Below are positions 7,390 to 13,478 of a stretch of DNA of 23,275 nucleotides, one piece after another. The DNA comes from JBCBSZ01 sp039185015. GTDB taxonomy: Bacteria > Actinomycetota > Acidimicrobiia > Acidimicrobiales > Poriferisodalaceae. The position numbers and the translations under genes were made by a program. The stretch covers positions 1 through 23,275 of the forward strand of contig JBCDAU010000061.1 of NCBI GenBank assembly GCA_039185015.1, read 5' to 3'. The notes beneath the pieces were generated by a model. That model had not been told where the DNA came from and did no database searches. It was given only the letters and a program-made list of their open reading frames with translations. Every line of letters starts with the position of its first letter. The stretch's first letter is position 1.

Positions 7390-7485
7390 CTAGTTGGCGC
7401 CGACCAGGAACGACGCCTTCAGGACGAGCTGACCACGCAGCTCCTCCACCGCCGTCACCTTCGGTGCCTCGTACCGCTTCTTCAT
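7390..7485 (-). CDS. RiPP precursor peptide C (lasso-type leader, KASF core)
   Basis: A 31-residue peptide, third of three near copies in transcription order. It begins MKKRYEAPKVTAVE, continues ELRGQLV and ends LKASFLVGAN. The YxxPxV segment is the leader pattern that PqqD-type (RRE) domains recognise in lasso-family precursors, and a PqqD gene lies about 1.6 kb away. The usual Thr at position -2 of lasso leaders and a core-starting Gly are absent, so the product need not be a lasso. GGGAG lies 8 nt before the ATG. The gene begins 56 nt after the stop of peptide B and is followed by a strong terminator. Near-identity with two neighbouring copies makes it very likely to be real despite its size. 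Export and modification are inferred from neighbours. Confidence 0.85.
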   Translation of the reverse strand: MKKRYEAPKVTAVEELRGQLVLKASFLVGAN

Positions 7486-7538
7486 GTCACGCTCCCGTTC
7501 GTTGCTTGCCTCACCCGGGCCACACCGGCCCGAGCGTC

Positions 7539-7544
7539 CCGCTA
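7539..7544 (-). promoter_or_regulatory. -10-like hexamer before peptide C
   Basis: Minus-strand TAGCGG occupies the position matching the TAGCGT and TAGGGT hexamers before peptides A and B, about 53 nt before the ATG. It overlaps the TAG stop of peptide B. The downstream leader retains GCAACGAACGGGAGCGTGAC, close to that of peptide B. The promoter here may be weak. Confidence 0.3.
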
Positions 7545-7640
7545 GTTCTCCTGACGGACGAAGGACGCCTTCGAGATGATCAGCTGACCCTGCAGGTCCT
7601 CGACCGCCGTCACCTTCGGTGCCTCGTACCGCTGCTTCAT
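7542..7640 (-). CDS. RiPP precursor peptide B (lasso-type leader, KASF core)
   Basis: A 32-residue peptide, second of the three. It begins MKQRYEAPKVTAVE, continues DLQGQLIIS and ends KASFVRQEN. Compared with peptides A and C it has one extra residue between the GQL segment and KASF, but the block from KASF to the terminal Asn is again nine residues, so the C-terminal unit has a fixed length. The last four variable residues (VRQE) are charged, unlike LVGA and PIAI of the others. GGGAG lies 8 nt upstream of the ATG, and about 60 nt of upstream sequence resemble those of peptide A. Probably processed by the same PqqD/kinase/nucleotidyltransferase/peptidase set. Confidence 0.86.
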   Translation of the reverse strand: MKQRYEAPKVTAVEDLQGQLIISKASFVRQEN

Positions 7641-7696
7641 GTCCACTCCCGTCGTTGCTCACACATCGCCGGGTCGTGTCCCCGCCCCGCACGATG

Positions 7697-7717
7697 GCCG
7701 GACCCTAGGAGTCCGGC
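7697..7717. repeat. Inverted repeat over the -10-like hexamer of peptide B
   Basis: A perfect 7-bp inverted repeat (GCCGGAC, loop CCTAGGA, GTCCGGC). The minus-strand TAGGGT hexamer (7702-7707), 61 nt before the ATG of peptide B and matching that of peptide A, lies within it. It could be an operator for a repressor or an RNA hairpin; the sequence alone does not decide. Confidence 0.45.
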
Positions 7718-7785
7718 GGTCGATCGCGTCGTGAACGTGACACCACGGATGACGGCACCAGCGCCCTCTGTGACGAAGGCCACGT

Positions 7786-7805
7786 CAGCACCGCGGCTGG
7801 TGCTG
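7786..7805. terminator. Hairpin directly after peptide A
   Basis: A 7-bp stem (CAGCACC/GGTGCTG, loop GCGGCT) begins 3 nt after the stop codon of peptide A on the minus strand. A competing partner GCACCAGC lies at 7755-7762, so two alternative folds are possible. It may act as a partial terminator that makes peptide A more abundant than B and C. Confidence 0.4.
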
Positions 7806-7808
7806 CTG

Positions 7809-7904
7809 TCAGTTGATGGCGATCGGGAAGGAGGCCTTCTGGATCAGCTGACCGTGGAGCTGCTCCACCGCCGTCACCTTCGGCGCCTCGTACCGCTTCT
7901 TCAT
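7809..7904 (-). CDS. RiPP precursor peptide A (lasso-type leader, KASF core)
   Basis: A 31-residue peptide, first of the three in transcription order. It begins MKKRYEAPKVTAVE, continues QLHGQLI and ends QKASFPIAIN. The leader half is nearly invariant among the copies; variation is confined to two or three leader positions, the residues before KASF and the four residues before the terminal Asn. This is the pattern expected of paralogous RiPP precursors processed by one enzyme set. The ATG has GGGAG 8 nt upstream and a leader of about 62 nt from the TAGCGT hexamer. An acyltransferase gene lies upstream on the same strand, but a strong hairpin separates them, so this gene probably has its own promoter. 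Chemistry of the mature product is unknown. Confidence 0.87.
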   Translation of the reverse strand: MKKRYEAPKVTAVEQLHGQLIQKASFPIAIN

Positions 7905-7966
7905 GTCACGCTCCCGTCGTCGTGTCGTCTCGCCGGGCATCTCCCCGTCCCGCACGAGTGCCTCGG

Positions 7967-7972
7967 ACGCTA
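7967..7972 (-). promoter_or_regulatory. -10-like hexamer before peptide A
   Basis: Minus-strand TAGCGT lies 62 nt before the ATG and just downstream of a 12-bp hairpin. The following leader (CGTGCGGGACGGGGA, later CCCGGCGA and ACGACGGGAG) is shared with peptide B, which shows that promoter, leader and gene were duplicated together. Confidence 0.45.
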
Positions 7973-7974
7973 GA

Positions 7975-8006
7975 GCGCCGACCCGGTGTGGCGTCCGGGT
8001 CGGCGC
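7975..8006. terminator. 12-bp perfect hairpin between acyltransferase and peptide genes
   Basis: GCGCCGACCCGG pairs perfectly with CCGGGTCGGCGC around an 8-nt loop (7987-7994). It lies downstream of the acyltransferase stop and immediately upstream of the promoter hexamer of peptide A. The simplest reading is a terminator that insulates the peptide genes; an operator role is possible because of its position beside the hexamer. Confidence 0.6.
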
Positions 8007-8061
8007 ACAAAGCGTGGACAACTCTGCGCTCTCGGTGAGAGCGCACTCGGCGACCGGTCGC

Positions 8062-9039
8062 TCAGTCGGCCCGCCCCCAGAAGATCCAACTGTCGGGGTG
8101 GGCTCGACCCACGTCCTCGACCCAGGAGCCGAACTGGGCCACGGCCGCACGGCGGAAGGCACGGCGGTCGACGGCGTCGCGGTCGGCCACGTCGCGGCGG
8201 ATCGTCACGGTGTACGACAGCGGCCCCGTCCGCAGCACCGCACAGGGCAGCAAGGCGGCACCGGTGACGTGCGACAGGCTCGGCGCACCCGTCGGGAGCG
8301 CGAATGTCGTGGTCCCGATCCGGTGCTCGACGGTCGCCCGCCCGGTCGTCAGGTCGCCGACGATCGACACGACGCCACCTCGATCGAGCGCCTCCCGCAG
8401 CCGAGCCAGGTAGCCCAACGATCCGTCGGCGGGGATGACGACCCGCTCCGCCAGCCAGCGAGCCTCGTCACGCGTGTTCAGCGCTCCCCACCACGATCGC
8501 GAGAGCAGGGGCGGCCGGGCGAGCATGTGCTCCGCCGCCGAGAGGTGGACGATCGGCCGGCCCCGTTCGGCCAGCGCGGCGTTGAGCACGGCGGCCGACG
8601 TCGTCGACATCCGCCACAGGATCACGCCGCGACCCTGCGCCAACGCCTCCTCCACGTGTTCGAACCCCTCGACGGCGGTCGGGACCCGATCCGGTCGACC
8701 ACCGGCCCCCCGGGCGCGCAGCCACCGGATCTCCACCCGCATCCGCATGTAAGCGATGGCGATCGTCCGGGCCTCATCGACGCCGACGGGGGAGTCGGCC
8801 GTGTCGAACACCTCCCGGACGCGGCCGGCGTAGCGCTCGATGCGGTCCGGGCGGAGGCGGACGTACCCGGCGTGGATCACCGCCGTGATCGGTCGGTCGA
8901 GGGATGACGGCAGGATCGAGGTCAGCCCGGTGGCCCCGAGCATCGCCGTCACGCGTCGGGCATCGCGCGCGAGGCGGCGCGCTCGCCTGACCCGTTCGAT
9001 CGTCGGTTCGCTCAGCGCCCCCCGAAGTCGACGTTTCAT
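8062..9039 (-). CDS. LpxL/HtrB-like lysophospholipid acyltransferase homologue with altered active site
   Basis: The 325-residue protein follows the layout of the LpxL/HtrB acyltransferase family: 'GFEHVEEALAQGRGVILW', 'LREALDRGGVVSIVGD', 'FALPTGAPSLSHVTGAALLPCAV', and a C-terminal 'HPDSWIFWGR' that corresponds to the family's YLWxHRR ending. In the family, GRGVILW is followed by the catalytic HxxxxE/D; here the sequence is RMSTTSAAVL and the histidine is missing, so ordinary acyl transfer from a thioester may be lost or changed. There is no obvious N-terminal membrane helix. The ATG at 9039 was chosen (MKRRLRG); a GTG at 9054 would add five residues. It is transcribed toward the precursor peptide genes and divergently from pqqD, so a part in peptide maturation, for example acylation or binding, is plausible but unproven. 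Confidence 0.7.
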   Translation of the reverse strand: MKRRLRGALSEPTIERVRRARRLARDARRVTAMLGATGLTSILPSSLDRPITAVIHAGYVRLRPDRIERYAGRVREVFDTADSPVGVDEARTIAIAYMRMRVEIRWLRARGAGGRPDRVPTAVEGFEHVEEALAQGRGVILWRMSTTSAAVLNAALAERGRPIVHLSAAEHMLARPPLLSRSWWGALNTRDEARWLAERVVIPADGSLGYLARLREALDRGGVVSIVGDLTTGRATVEHRIGTTTFALPTGAPSLSHVTGAALLPCAVLRTGPLSYTVTIRRDVADRDAVDRRAFRRAAVAQFGSWVEDVGRAHPDSWIFWGRAD

Positions 9040-9117
9040 CACCGAGACCACCACCGGATCGTCCTACCGGGCCCACCGGGAGTGGTGCGTCCCGATCGTC
9101 CGCCGAACCTCGCTCAG

Positions 9118-9123
9118 TACGCT
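9118..9123 (+). promoter_or_regulatory. -10-like hexamer for the PqqD-family gene
   Basis: TACGCT lies 6 nt before the GTG at 9130, consistent with a leaderless transcript and with this GTG as the true start. Confidence 0.4.
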
Positions 9124-9129
9124 GCGGCC

Positions 9130-9405
9130 GTGCCGACGTTTACCCAGCACCCCGACGTGGTCATGGTGCCCACCGACGACGATGCCTTCATCCTCGTCGA
9201 CGGCGCCGGGACCAAGATGATCACCCTCAACGAGCTCGGCGGGCTGATCTGGAACCACCTCGACCGGCAGCGGAGCCTCGACGACGTCGTGGACGCCTGC
9301 GCTGCGGAGTACCCGTCGGTCCCTCGGGACACGCTGACCGCCGACGTCACGGCGTTCCTGGACGAGGTGAGCGGGCTCGGGCTGGTGGACCGCAGCGCCG
9401 ACTGA
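9130..9405 (+). CDS. PqqD-family peptide chaperone (RRE domain)
   Basis: The 91-residue protein is a single PqqD-type domain: 'VVMVPTDDDAFILVDGAGTKMITLNELGGLIWNHLD' forms the beta strands and first helix, with the family's LNxxGxxIW signature, followed by 'SLDDVVDACAAEYPSVPRDTLTADVTAFLDEVSGLGLV', the typical last two helices. PqqD domains bind the leader of RiPP precursors and present them to modifying enzymes. The three YEAPKV-type leaders encoded 1.2-1.7 kb away are the obvious partners. GTG at 9130 was chosen from the -10 spacing and because homologues begin near here; a GTG at 9082 would add 16 residues. It is separated from the kinase/peptidase operon by one minus-strand gene. Confidence 0.88.
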   Translation: MPTFTQHPDVVMVPTDDDAFILVDGAGTKMITLNELGGLIWNHLDRQRSLDDVVDACAAEYPSVPRDTLTADVTAFLDEVSGLGLVDRSAD

Positions 9406-9417
9406 CGCCACGGTCAC

Positions 9418-10881
9418 CTAGAGGCCGAGTTGCTCGGCCAGGCGGCTGCGCTGGACCTTCCCGGTCGGGCCGAGCGGGATCTCGTCGACGACCACGACCG
9501 TCCGCGGGATCTTGTGCGGCGCCAGCTTCCCCTGGAGTCGGGTCCGGACCTCCGACGCGTCGAGATCGCCTGGACGATCGAGGACCACGACCGCGGCGAC
9601 CTCCTCGCCCAACCGGTCGTGCTGCGCCGGGAAGGCCGCACAGCGACGCACCCCCTCGAGCCCGATCAGGGACAACTCGACCTCGATCGGGCTGATCTTC
9701 TCTCCACCGCGGTTGATCATCTCCTTGAGCCGCCCGGTGAGCTCGAGCCACTCGCCGTCGAGACGGCCCTCGTCGCCGGTGCGGAACCAGCCGTCGGTGA
9801 ACGCCGAGGTGTTGGCCTCGTCGTTGTGTCGGTAGCCGGCGGTGACCTGGGGCCCGCGGATCAGCACCTCGCCGCGACCCTCGTCGTCGGGTCGATCGAT
9901 CCGCACCTCCAGGCCCGTCGACCGACCGACGCTGCCGGGACGGCGCTCCCCCGGCTCGATCGGGTTGGACGTGATCTGGTGCGATGCCTCGGTCATGCCG
10001 TAGGCCTCGACCGCCGGCACGCCGAGCGCGGCTTCGATGCGGTGGAGCAGTGGCGGCTGGAGGCTCGACGAGCTCGACCGGGCGAAGCGCAGCTGGTTGG
10101 TCATCAGCTCGTCGCGGCGGTCGCCCCACCGTTCGACGATGAGGGCGTGCATGGTCGGCACCGCGCTGAACCACGTCGGTCGGTGCCGATCGAGGTAGGA
10201 GCCGAACCGGAAGGCGTCGAAGGGCTCGGGAGCCACCCAGCCGCCAGCGGCCAGCGGCGCCAGCAGTCCGGCGACGAGGCCGTGGATGTGGAACAGCGGC
10301 ATCATCGTCAGCGCCGTGTCATCTCCGCCGAGCTGCAACGAGCGGGCGATGTCGACGGCCGAGCGGCACAGCTGCCGATGGGCGAGCGGGACCTGCTTGG
10401 GGTCGCCCGTCGTGCCGGACGTGGGCAGGATGAGCGCGACGTCGTCAGGACCGGGAGCCTCCGACGACGCCGTCGAGCCGACCTGCCCCTCCAGTCGGAG
10501 GGCGCCGTCGTGCTCCATCCATGTGGCGACGCCGGTCCCGGCCGCCGCCACCTCGCCGAGATCGGAGCCGGCCGGGACGACGAGCACGTCGGGGTCCAGC
10601 GTCTTGAGGTAGGCGGCGAGCTCGTCAGCGGTGATCTTCGGATGGACCGGTGCGGCAGCCCCGACGTGGCTGGCCGCGAGGAAGGCCAGGGCGCCGGCGG
10701 CACCGGGGGGCGGCAGGTAGCAGACCGGACCGCCTGCGGCCCCGGCGGCGCGGAGTTGGGCGGCGAGCTCGTCGATGGTCGTGGCGAGCGCGTCGCCGCC
10801 GAGGCGACCGGCGCCGGTCACCACGCCACCGGCGCACGACTCGAGGATCGACGCCGTCGTGGTTCCCGATCCGTCCGACAT
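9418..10881 (-). CDS. AMP-forming acyl-CoA synthetase (oxalate-CoA-ligase-like)
   Basis: The 487-residue protein carries the adenylate-forming motifs in order: phosphate loop 'ILPTSGTTGDPKQVPLAH', 'PLFHIHGLVAGLL', 'EAYGMTEASHQITSNPIEPG', 'GWFRTGDEGRLDGEWLELTGRLKEMINRGGEKISP' in fragments, and the C-terminal 'GPTGKVQR' with the catalytic Lys. TEASHQ-TSNP is characteristic of the plant AAE3/yeast Pcs60 branch, which makes oxalyl-CoA, although other acids are used by bacterial relatives. The start is supported by AAGGGAGG 8 nt before the ATG. It lies on the opposite strand between pqqD and the S26/HprK operon, so either it has been inserted into the locus or it supplies an acyl-CoA to it; the first seems simpler. 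Confidence 0.85.
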   Translation of the reverse strand: MSDGSGTTTASILESCAGGVVTGAGRLGGDALATTIDELAAQLRAAGAAGGPVCYLPPPGAAGALAFLAASHVGAAAPVHPKITADELAAYLKTLDPDVLVVPAGSDLGEVAAAGTGVATWMEHDGALRLEGQVGSTASSEAPGPDDVALILPTSGTTGDPKQVPLAHRQLCRSAVDIARSLQLGGDDTALTMMPLFHIHGLVAGLLAPLAAGGWVAPEPFDAFRFGSYLDRHRPTWFSAVPTMHALIVERWGDRRDELMTNQLRFARSSSSSLQPPLLHRIEAALGVPAVEAYGMTEASHQITSNPIEPGERRPGSVGRSTGLEVRIDRPDDEGRGEVLIRGPQVTAGYRHNDEANTSAFTDGWFRTGDEGRLDGEWLELTGRLKEMINRGGEKISPIEVELSLIGLEGVRRCAAFPAQHDRLGEEVAAVVVLDRPGDLDASEVRTRLQGKLAPHKIPRTVVVVDEIPLGPTGKVQRSRLAEQLGL

Positions 10882-10928
10882 CGGCGCGCCTCCCTTCGAA
10901 GCGGAGAGTGTTGCGGTGGTTGCGGTCC

Positions 10929-10936
10929 GTTGCAAC
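10929..10936. promoter_or_regulatory. Palindrome with possible -35 for the acyl-CoA synthetase gene
   Basis: GTTGCAAC is a perfect 8-bp palindrome in the 176-nt divergent intergenic region. On the minus strand TTGCAA followed after 17 nt by AACACT could form a -35/-10 pair for the acyl-CoA synthetase gene. The rest of this region (10882-11057) shows no other clear feature apart from the S24/S26-gene hexamer at 11045. Confidence 0.3.
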
Positions 10937-11044
10937 GTCACCACATGCGAGCGAGCCTCACCGCGCGGCCCCGATCACACACGCAGAGCGCGCAGCCCGG
11001 CGCGAGTTGTGCCGATCCTCGTTGTGGGGGGTGCGGGCCCCTGA

Positions 11045-11050
11045 TACCCA
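11045..11050 (+). promoter_or_regulatory. -10-like hexamer for the peptidase/kinase/exporter operon
   Basis: TACCCA (overlapping TGATAC) ends 7 nt before the ATG at 11058, the same spacing as the other putative leaderless promoters in the window. No ribosome-binding site precedes the start. Confidence 0.33.
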
Positions 11051-11057
11051 GCCCGGT

Positions 11058-11474
11058 ATGGGTGACGTGGTCGGGGCGCCGCAGGTGGAGGCGCGCAGTG
11101 AGGTGTTGCGCCGACGGGCGCGCCAACACGGCCTGACCCTCCCCACCACCGGCACCTCCATGCTCCCCCACCTGCCCGCCGGGAGGACCGTGACCGTCGA
11201 CCCCGACCGCCCGGTCCGCTTCGGCGACGTCGTCGCGTTCGTCGACGATCACGGCAACGTCGTCGTGCATCGCCTCGTCCGACGGACGGATGGGCGGCTG
11301 CGATGCCTCGGCGACAACCGTCGCACCTTCGACCCACCCGTCCCGGACTCGCGTCTGGTCGGCCACGTCGACGAACCGCGCCGTGTCCTCGGCCACGGCG
11401 TCCACACGATGACCACGGCGCTTCGGACGCTGGCTCGGAAGGCGCGCCGCCGGCTGCCAGGGACGCGGCGATGA
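11058..11474 (+). CDS. S24/S26-family peptidase-like protein, possible leader peptidase
   Basis: The 138-residue protein has the signal-peptidase/LexA-type catalytic core: 'PTTGTSMLPHLPAG' with nucleophile Ser34, 'FGDVVAF', 'VVVHRLVRR' with His71 as in the Ser-His (Sec11-like) branch, and 'LGDNRRTFDPPV' (GDN at 85-87, Asp92). No transmembrane anchor is visible before the catalytic Ser, unlike classical type I signal peptidases, so it is probably cytoplasmic or peripherally bound. The first gene of a four-gene overlapping operon; its stop overlaps the next start by ATGA. Given the three precursor peptides nearby and the absence of a transglutaminase-like lasso protease, leader removal is the likely job. 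Substrate is inferred from context. Confidence 0.82.
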   Translation: MGDVVGAPQVEARSEVLRRRARQHGLTLPTTGTSMLPHLPAGRTVTVDPDRPVRFGDVVAFVDDHGNVVVHRLVRRTDGRLRCLGDNRRTFDPPVPDSRLVGHVDEPRRVLGHGVHTMTTALRTLARKARRRLPGTRR

Positions 11475-12424
11475 GGCGCGTGCGCGACGTCGACACCTTC
11501 GGCGACTGCACGCTCGACATCGGGGGCCTCGCGATCGCCATCGCCCTCGACGACTCCGTCGGCACCGAGTTCCGGACCGCGCTCCGCCACCACTTCCAGA
11601 CCGCACGCCTCGTCGACGCCACGCCGAGTCGCACGATCCAGGTGCGCTGTGAGCCACTTCCCGAGGAGCTGCCCGGCCCGATCCTGTCCTCCGCCCTCGG
11701 TCAGGACCTGCGTCGCGTCGACGGGGTGACCGAGGTCCGGGCCGACACGACGGTCGCCCGCTGGGACGCCGACGGAGCGACCCTGTCGCTCGGACCCGGA
11801 TGCGCGGCCGAGGAGACCGGCTACGTCATCGGGATGATCGCCCTCGACTACTGCTCCATGGAGGGCATCGACGGCCTCCACGCCGCACTGGTCGTGGGCG
11901 CGCGTCGCACGGCGCTCGTCCTCGGCGCGAGCGGGCAGGGCAAGTCCACGACCGCAGGCTCGGCCCTGCTGGTCGGGCTCGACGTGCCGTCCGACGACGC
12001 CGTCCTCGTGCGCGAGCACGACGGAGCGATCGAGGGCTGGGGCCTGCCGCGCACGCTGGCGGTTCCCGAGGAGGTCGGCGCCGGCAGCGGCGGGCCGCTC
12101 GACCACCGCGGCCGGGTGAGCGTGGAGCACGACTCGACCGGGCGCTGGCACCGCATCGACGAGGTGCTCGTCGTCGGCCACGGCACCGCTGACGAGACCG
12201 TCCTCGAACCCGTGGCGCACAGCGCACTCCTGCGTGAGCTCCTCACCGCCAACCTCGGCAGCCTGCACGCGGGCGGCGAGCGCCAGCGCAGCATCGCCCT
12301 GTTCGCCTCACTCGGGAAGCTGCCGTACCGGAGGTTGGCCCTCGGTGCGGACGCACCGCGCCGGCCGGCCTCGACCGGGTCGGTGCTCCGCGAGCTGCTC
12401 GAGCGGGAGCACAGCGATGGCTGA
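11471..12424 (+). CDS. HPr-kinase-related protein (RiPP-type serine kinase)
   Basis: The 317-residue protein has a variable N-terminal half (about 1-130) and a C-terminal HprK-like P-loop domain: 'ALVLGASGQGKSTTAG' with Walker A Lys158, and 'GLDVPSDDAVLV' with the Asp pair 175-176 that HprK relatives keep. Related kinases (PadeK, ThcoK) phosphorylate the C-terminal Ser of some lasso precursors, and HprK-related proteins recur with PqqD and nucleotidyltransferases in a recognised but little-studied 'HPr-rel-A' gene set. Here the likely target is the invariant Ser of the KASF block. It overlaps the preceding gene by 4 nt and the following gene by 8 nt, which indicates translational coupling. 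It lacks HPr itself and a PTS, so a role in carbon control is unlikely. Confidence 0.82.
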   Translation: MRRVRDVDTFGDCTLDIGGLAIAIALDDSVGTEFRTALRHHFQTARLVDATPSRTIQVRCEPLPEELPGPILSSALGQDLRRVDGVTEVRADTTVARWDADGATLSLGPGCAAEETGYVIGMIALDYCSMEGIDGLHAALVVGARRTALVLGASGQGKSTTAGSALLVGLDVPSDDAVLVREHDGAIEGWGLPRTLAVPEEVGAGSGGPLDHRGRVSVEHDSTGRWHRIDEVLVVGHGTADETVLEPVAHSALLRELLTANLGSLHAGGERQRSIALFASLGKLPYRRLALGADAPRRPASTGSVLRELLEREHSDG

Positions 12425-13478
12425 GGCGGACGACGCGTTCCCGCTCACGGACGTCGAGCGCGACGCGATCCTGGCCTCGGTCGCCACCGGCGACGAGGGG
12501 ATCACCGCCGCCCGTCGCTTCTTCGACGGCCGCGGCGAAGACGCCGATCGCATCGACCGGCTCCTCCCGGGCGTCTACCGCCAGCAGACCCGGCTCGGCA
12601 ACGACGACCCCCGCCTCGCCGACCTGGCCGCGGCGTACCGGCACACCGCTGCGGAGAACACCCTCATCCTGCGCACCGCGCTGGCGCCGCTCGCCGAGCT
12701 CGCGGAGCGGTCGATCCGGCCGGTCGTCCTCACGGGCGGCGCCATCGTCTCGGACCGCTACCTCGGCGACGTCGCCGGGCGACTGCTCTCCGACCTCGAC
12801 GTGCTGTTCGAGCCGAACGTCTACGGCGAGGTCGTCGAGTGGTTCCTCGCCGAGGGGTGGCAGGTGGCCGATCCGTCGTGGCACCCGGCGTCCAAGCACG
12901 CGGTCAACGTCGCCAGGGGCCGATGGGGTTCGCTCGACCTGCACGCCCACCTACTGAGCGGTGATCGGAACCTCGAGCTCGACCAGCACCTCCGCGAGGG
13001 TGCCGTCACCACCGAGTTGCTCGGCCAGAAGATCCTCGTCCCCGAGCCGACGCAGCTGCTCATCCACGCCATCGGCCACAGCTCCCGGTCCGACCTGCGC
13101 TTCCTCGTCGACGCCCATCGCTTGATCGTCGATCACGAGATCGACTGGTCGACCCTCGTCGAGCACCTCACCGCTCGGCGCCACGTCGCCGTCGCGACCA
13201 GAGCGCTCGGCGCACTGTCGACCATCGACGCCGAGCTGGTACCCAGGGAGGTGATGCGATCGCTCGAGACGGCCGACCGGCACCGCGTCGACACCGTTCG
13301 CGACCCGATCGCGCCCTCGATGACCGTCCGCGCGTCGGTCTCGAGGTTCCGGGCGTCGCTCGGACGCAAGGCCCGCCACCTCGGCCCGATCGGCACGGCT
13401 CGCGTCGCCCTGGTGGTCGCCCGCCAGCGGATCGACAAGAGCCTCGGCCGTCGACGAGCGGGCACCGATGGACGCTGA
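12417..13478 (+). CDS. Nucleotidyltransferase-family protein (PF14907-like)
   Basis: The 353-residue protein resembles the uncharacterised nucleotidyltransferase family found in lasso and PqqD/HprK clusters. The central motif is 'LTGGAIVSDRYLGDVAGRLL' followed by 'SDLDVLFEP': the Gly pair 107-108 and metal-binding Asp126/Asp128 fit a pol-beta-type active site. Further family features are 'WHPASKHAVNVARGRWGSLDLHAHLL' and 'LLIHAIGHSSRSDLRFLVDAHRLI'. In other RiPP loci such proteins accompany kinases and may add nucleotide or further phosphate to a phosphorylated peptide, but the reaction is not established. It overlaps the kinase gene by 8 nt and the exporter gene by 11 nt. The C-terminal ~60 residues are basic. 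Confidence 0.8.
   Translation: MAEADDAFPLTDVERDAILASVATGDEGITAARRFFDGRGEDADRIDRLLPGVYRQQTRLGNDDPRLADLAAAYRHTAAENTLILRTALAPLAELAERSIRPVVLTGGAIVSDRYLGDVAGRLLSDLDVLFEPNVYGEVVEWFLAEGWQVADPSWHPASKHAVNVARGRWGSLDLHAHLLSGDRNLELDQHLREGAVTTELLGQKILVPEPTQLLIHAIGHSSRSDLRFLVDAHRLIVDHEIDWSTLVEHLTARRHVAVATRALGALSTIDAELVPREVMRSLETADRHRVDTVRDPIAPSMTVRASVSRFRASLGRKARHLGPIGTARVALVVARQRIDKSLGRRRAGTDGR

Noticed and set aside
7390..7904. Reading the three peptide genes as ordinary lasso precursors
   Set aside because: The leader YxxPxV fits, but there is no Thr at -2, no core-initiating Gly with a ring Asp/Glu at the right distance in all copies, and no cyclase or B2 protease in the window. Kept as lasso-type leader only.
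7390..7904. CRISPR-like or simple repeat array
   Set aside because: The three repeats are coding, separated by unequal gaps (56 and 168 nt), and differ in ways that preserve the peptide pattern.
9430..11136. 568-codon plus-strand frame over the acyl-CoA synthetase
   Set aside because: The opposite strand encodes all adenylate-forming motifs, with a good ribosome site.
11471..12424. True HPr kinase/phosphorylase of carbon catabolite control
   Set aside because: Only the P-loop half resembles HprK, no HPr or PTS gene is nearby, and the gene overlaps RiPP-type neighbours.
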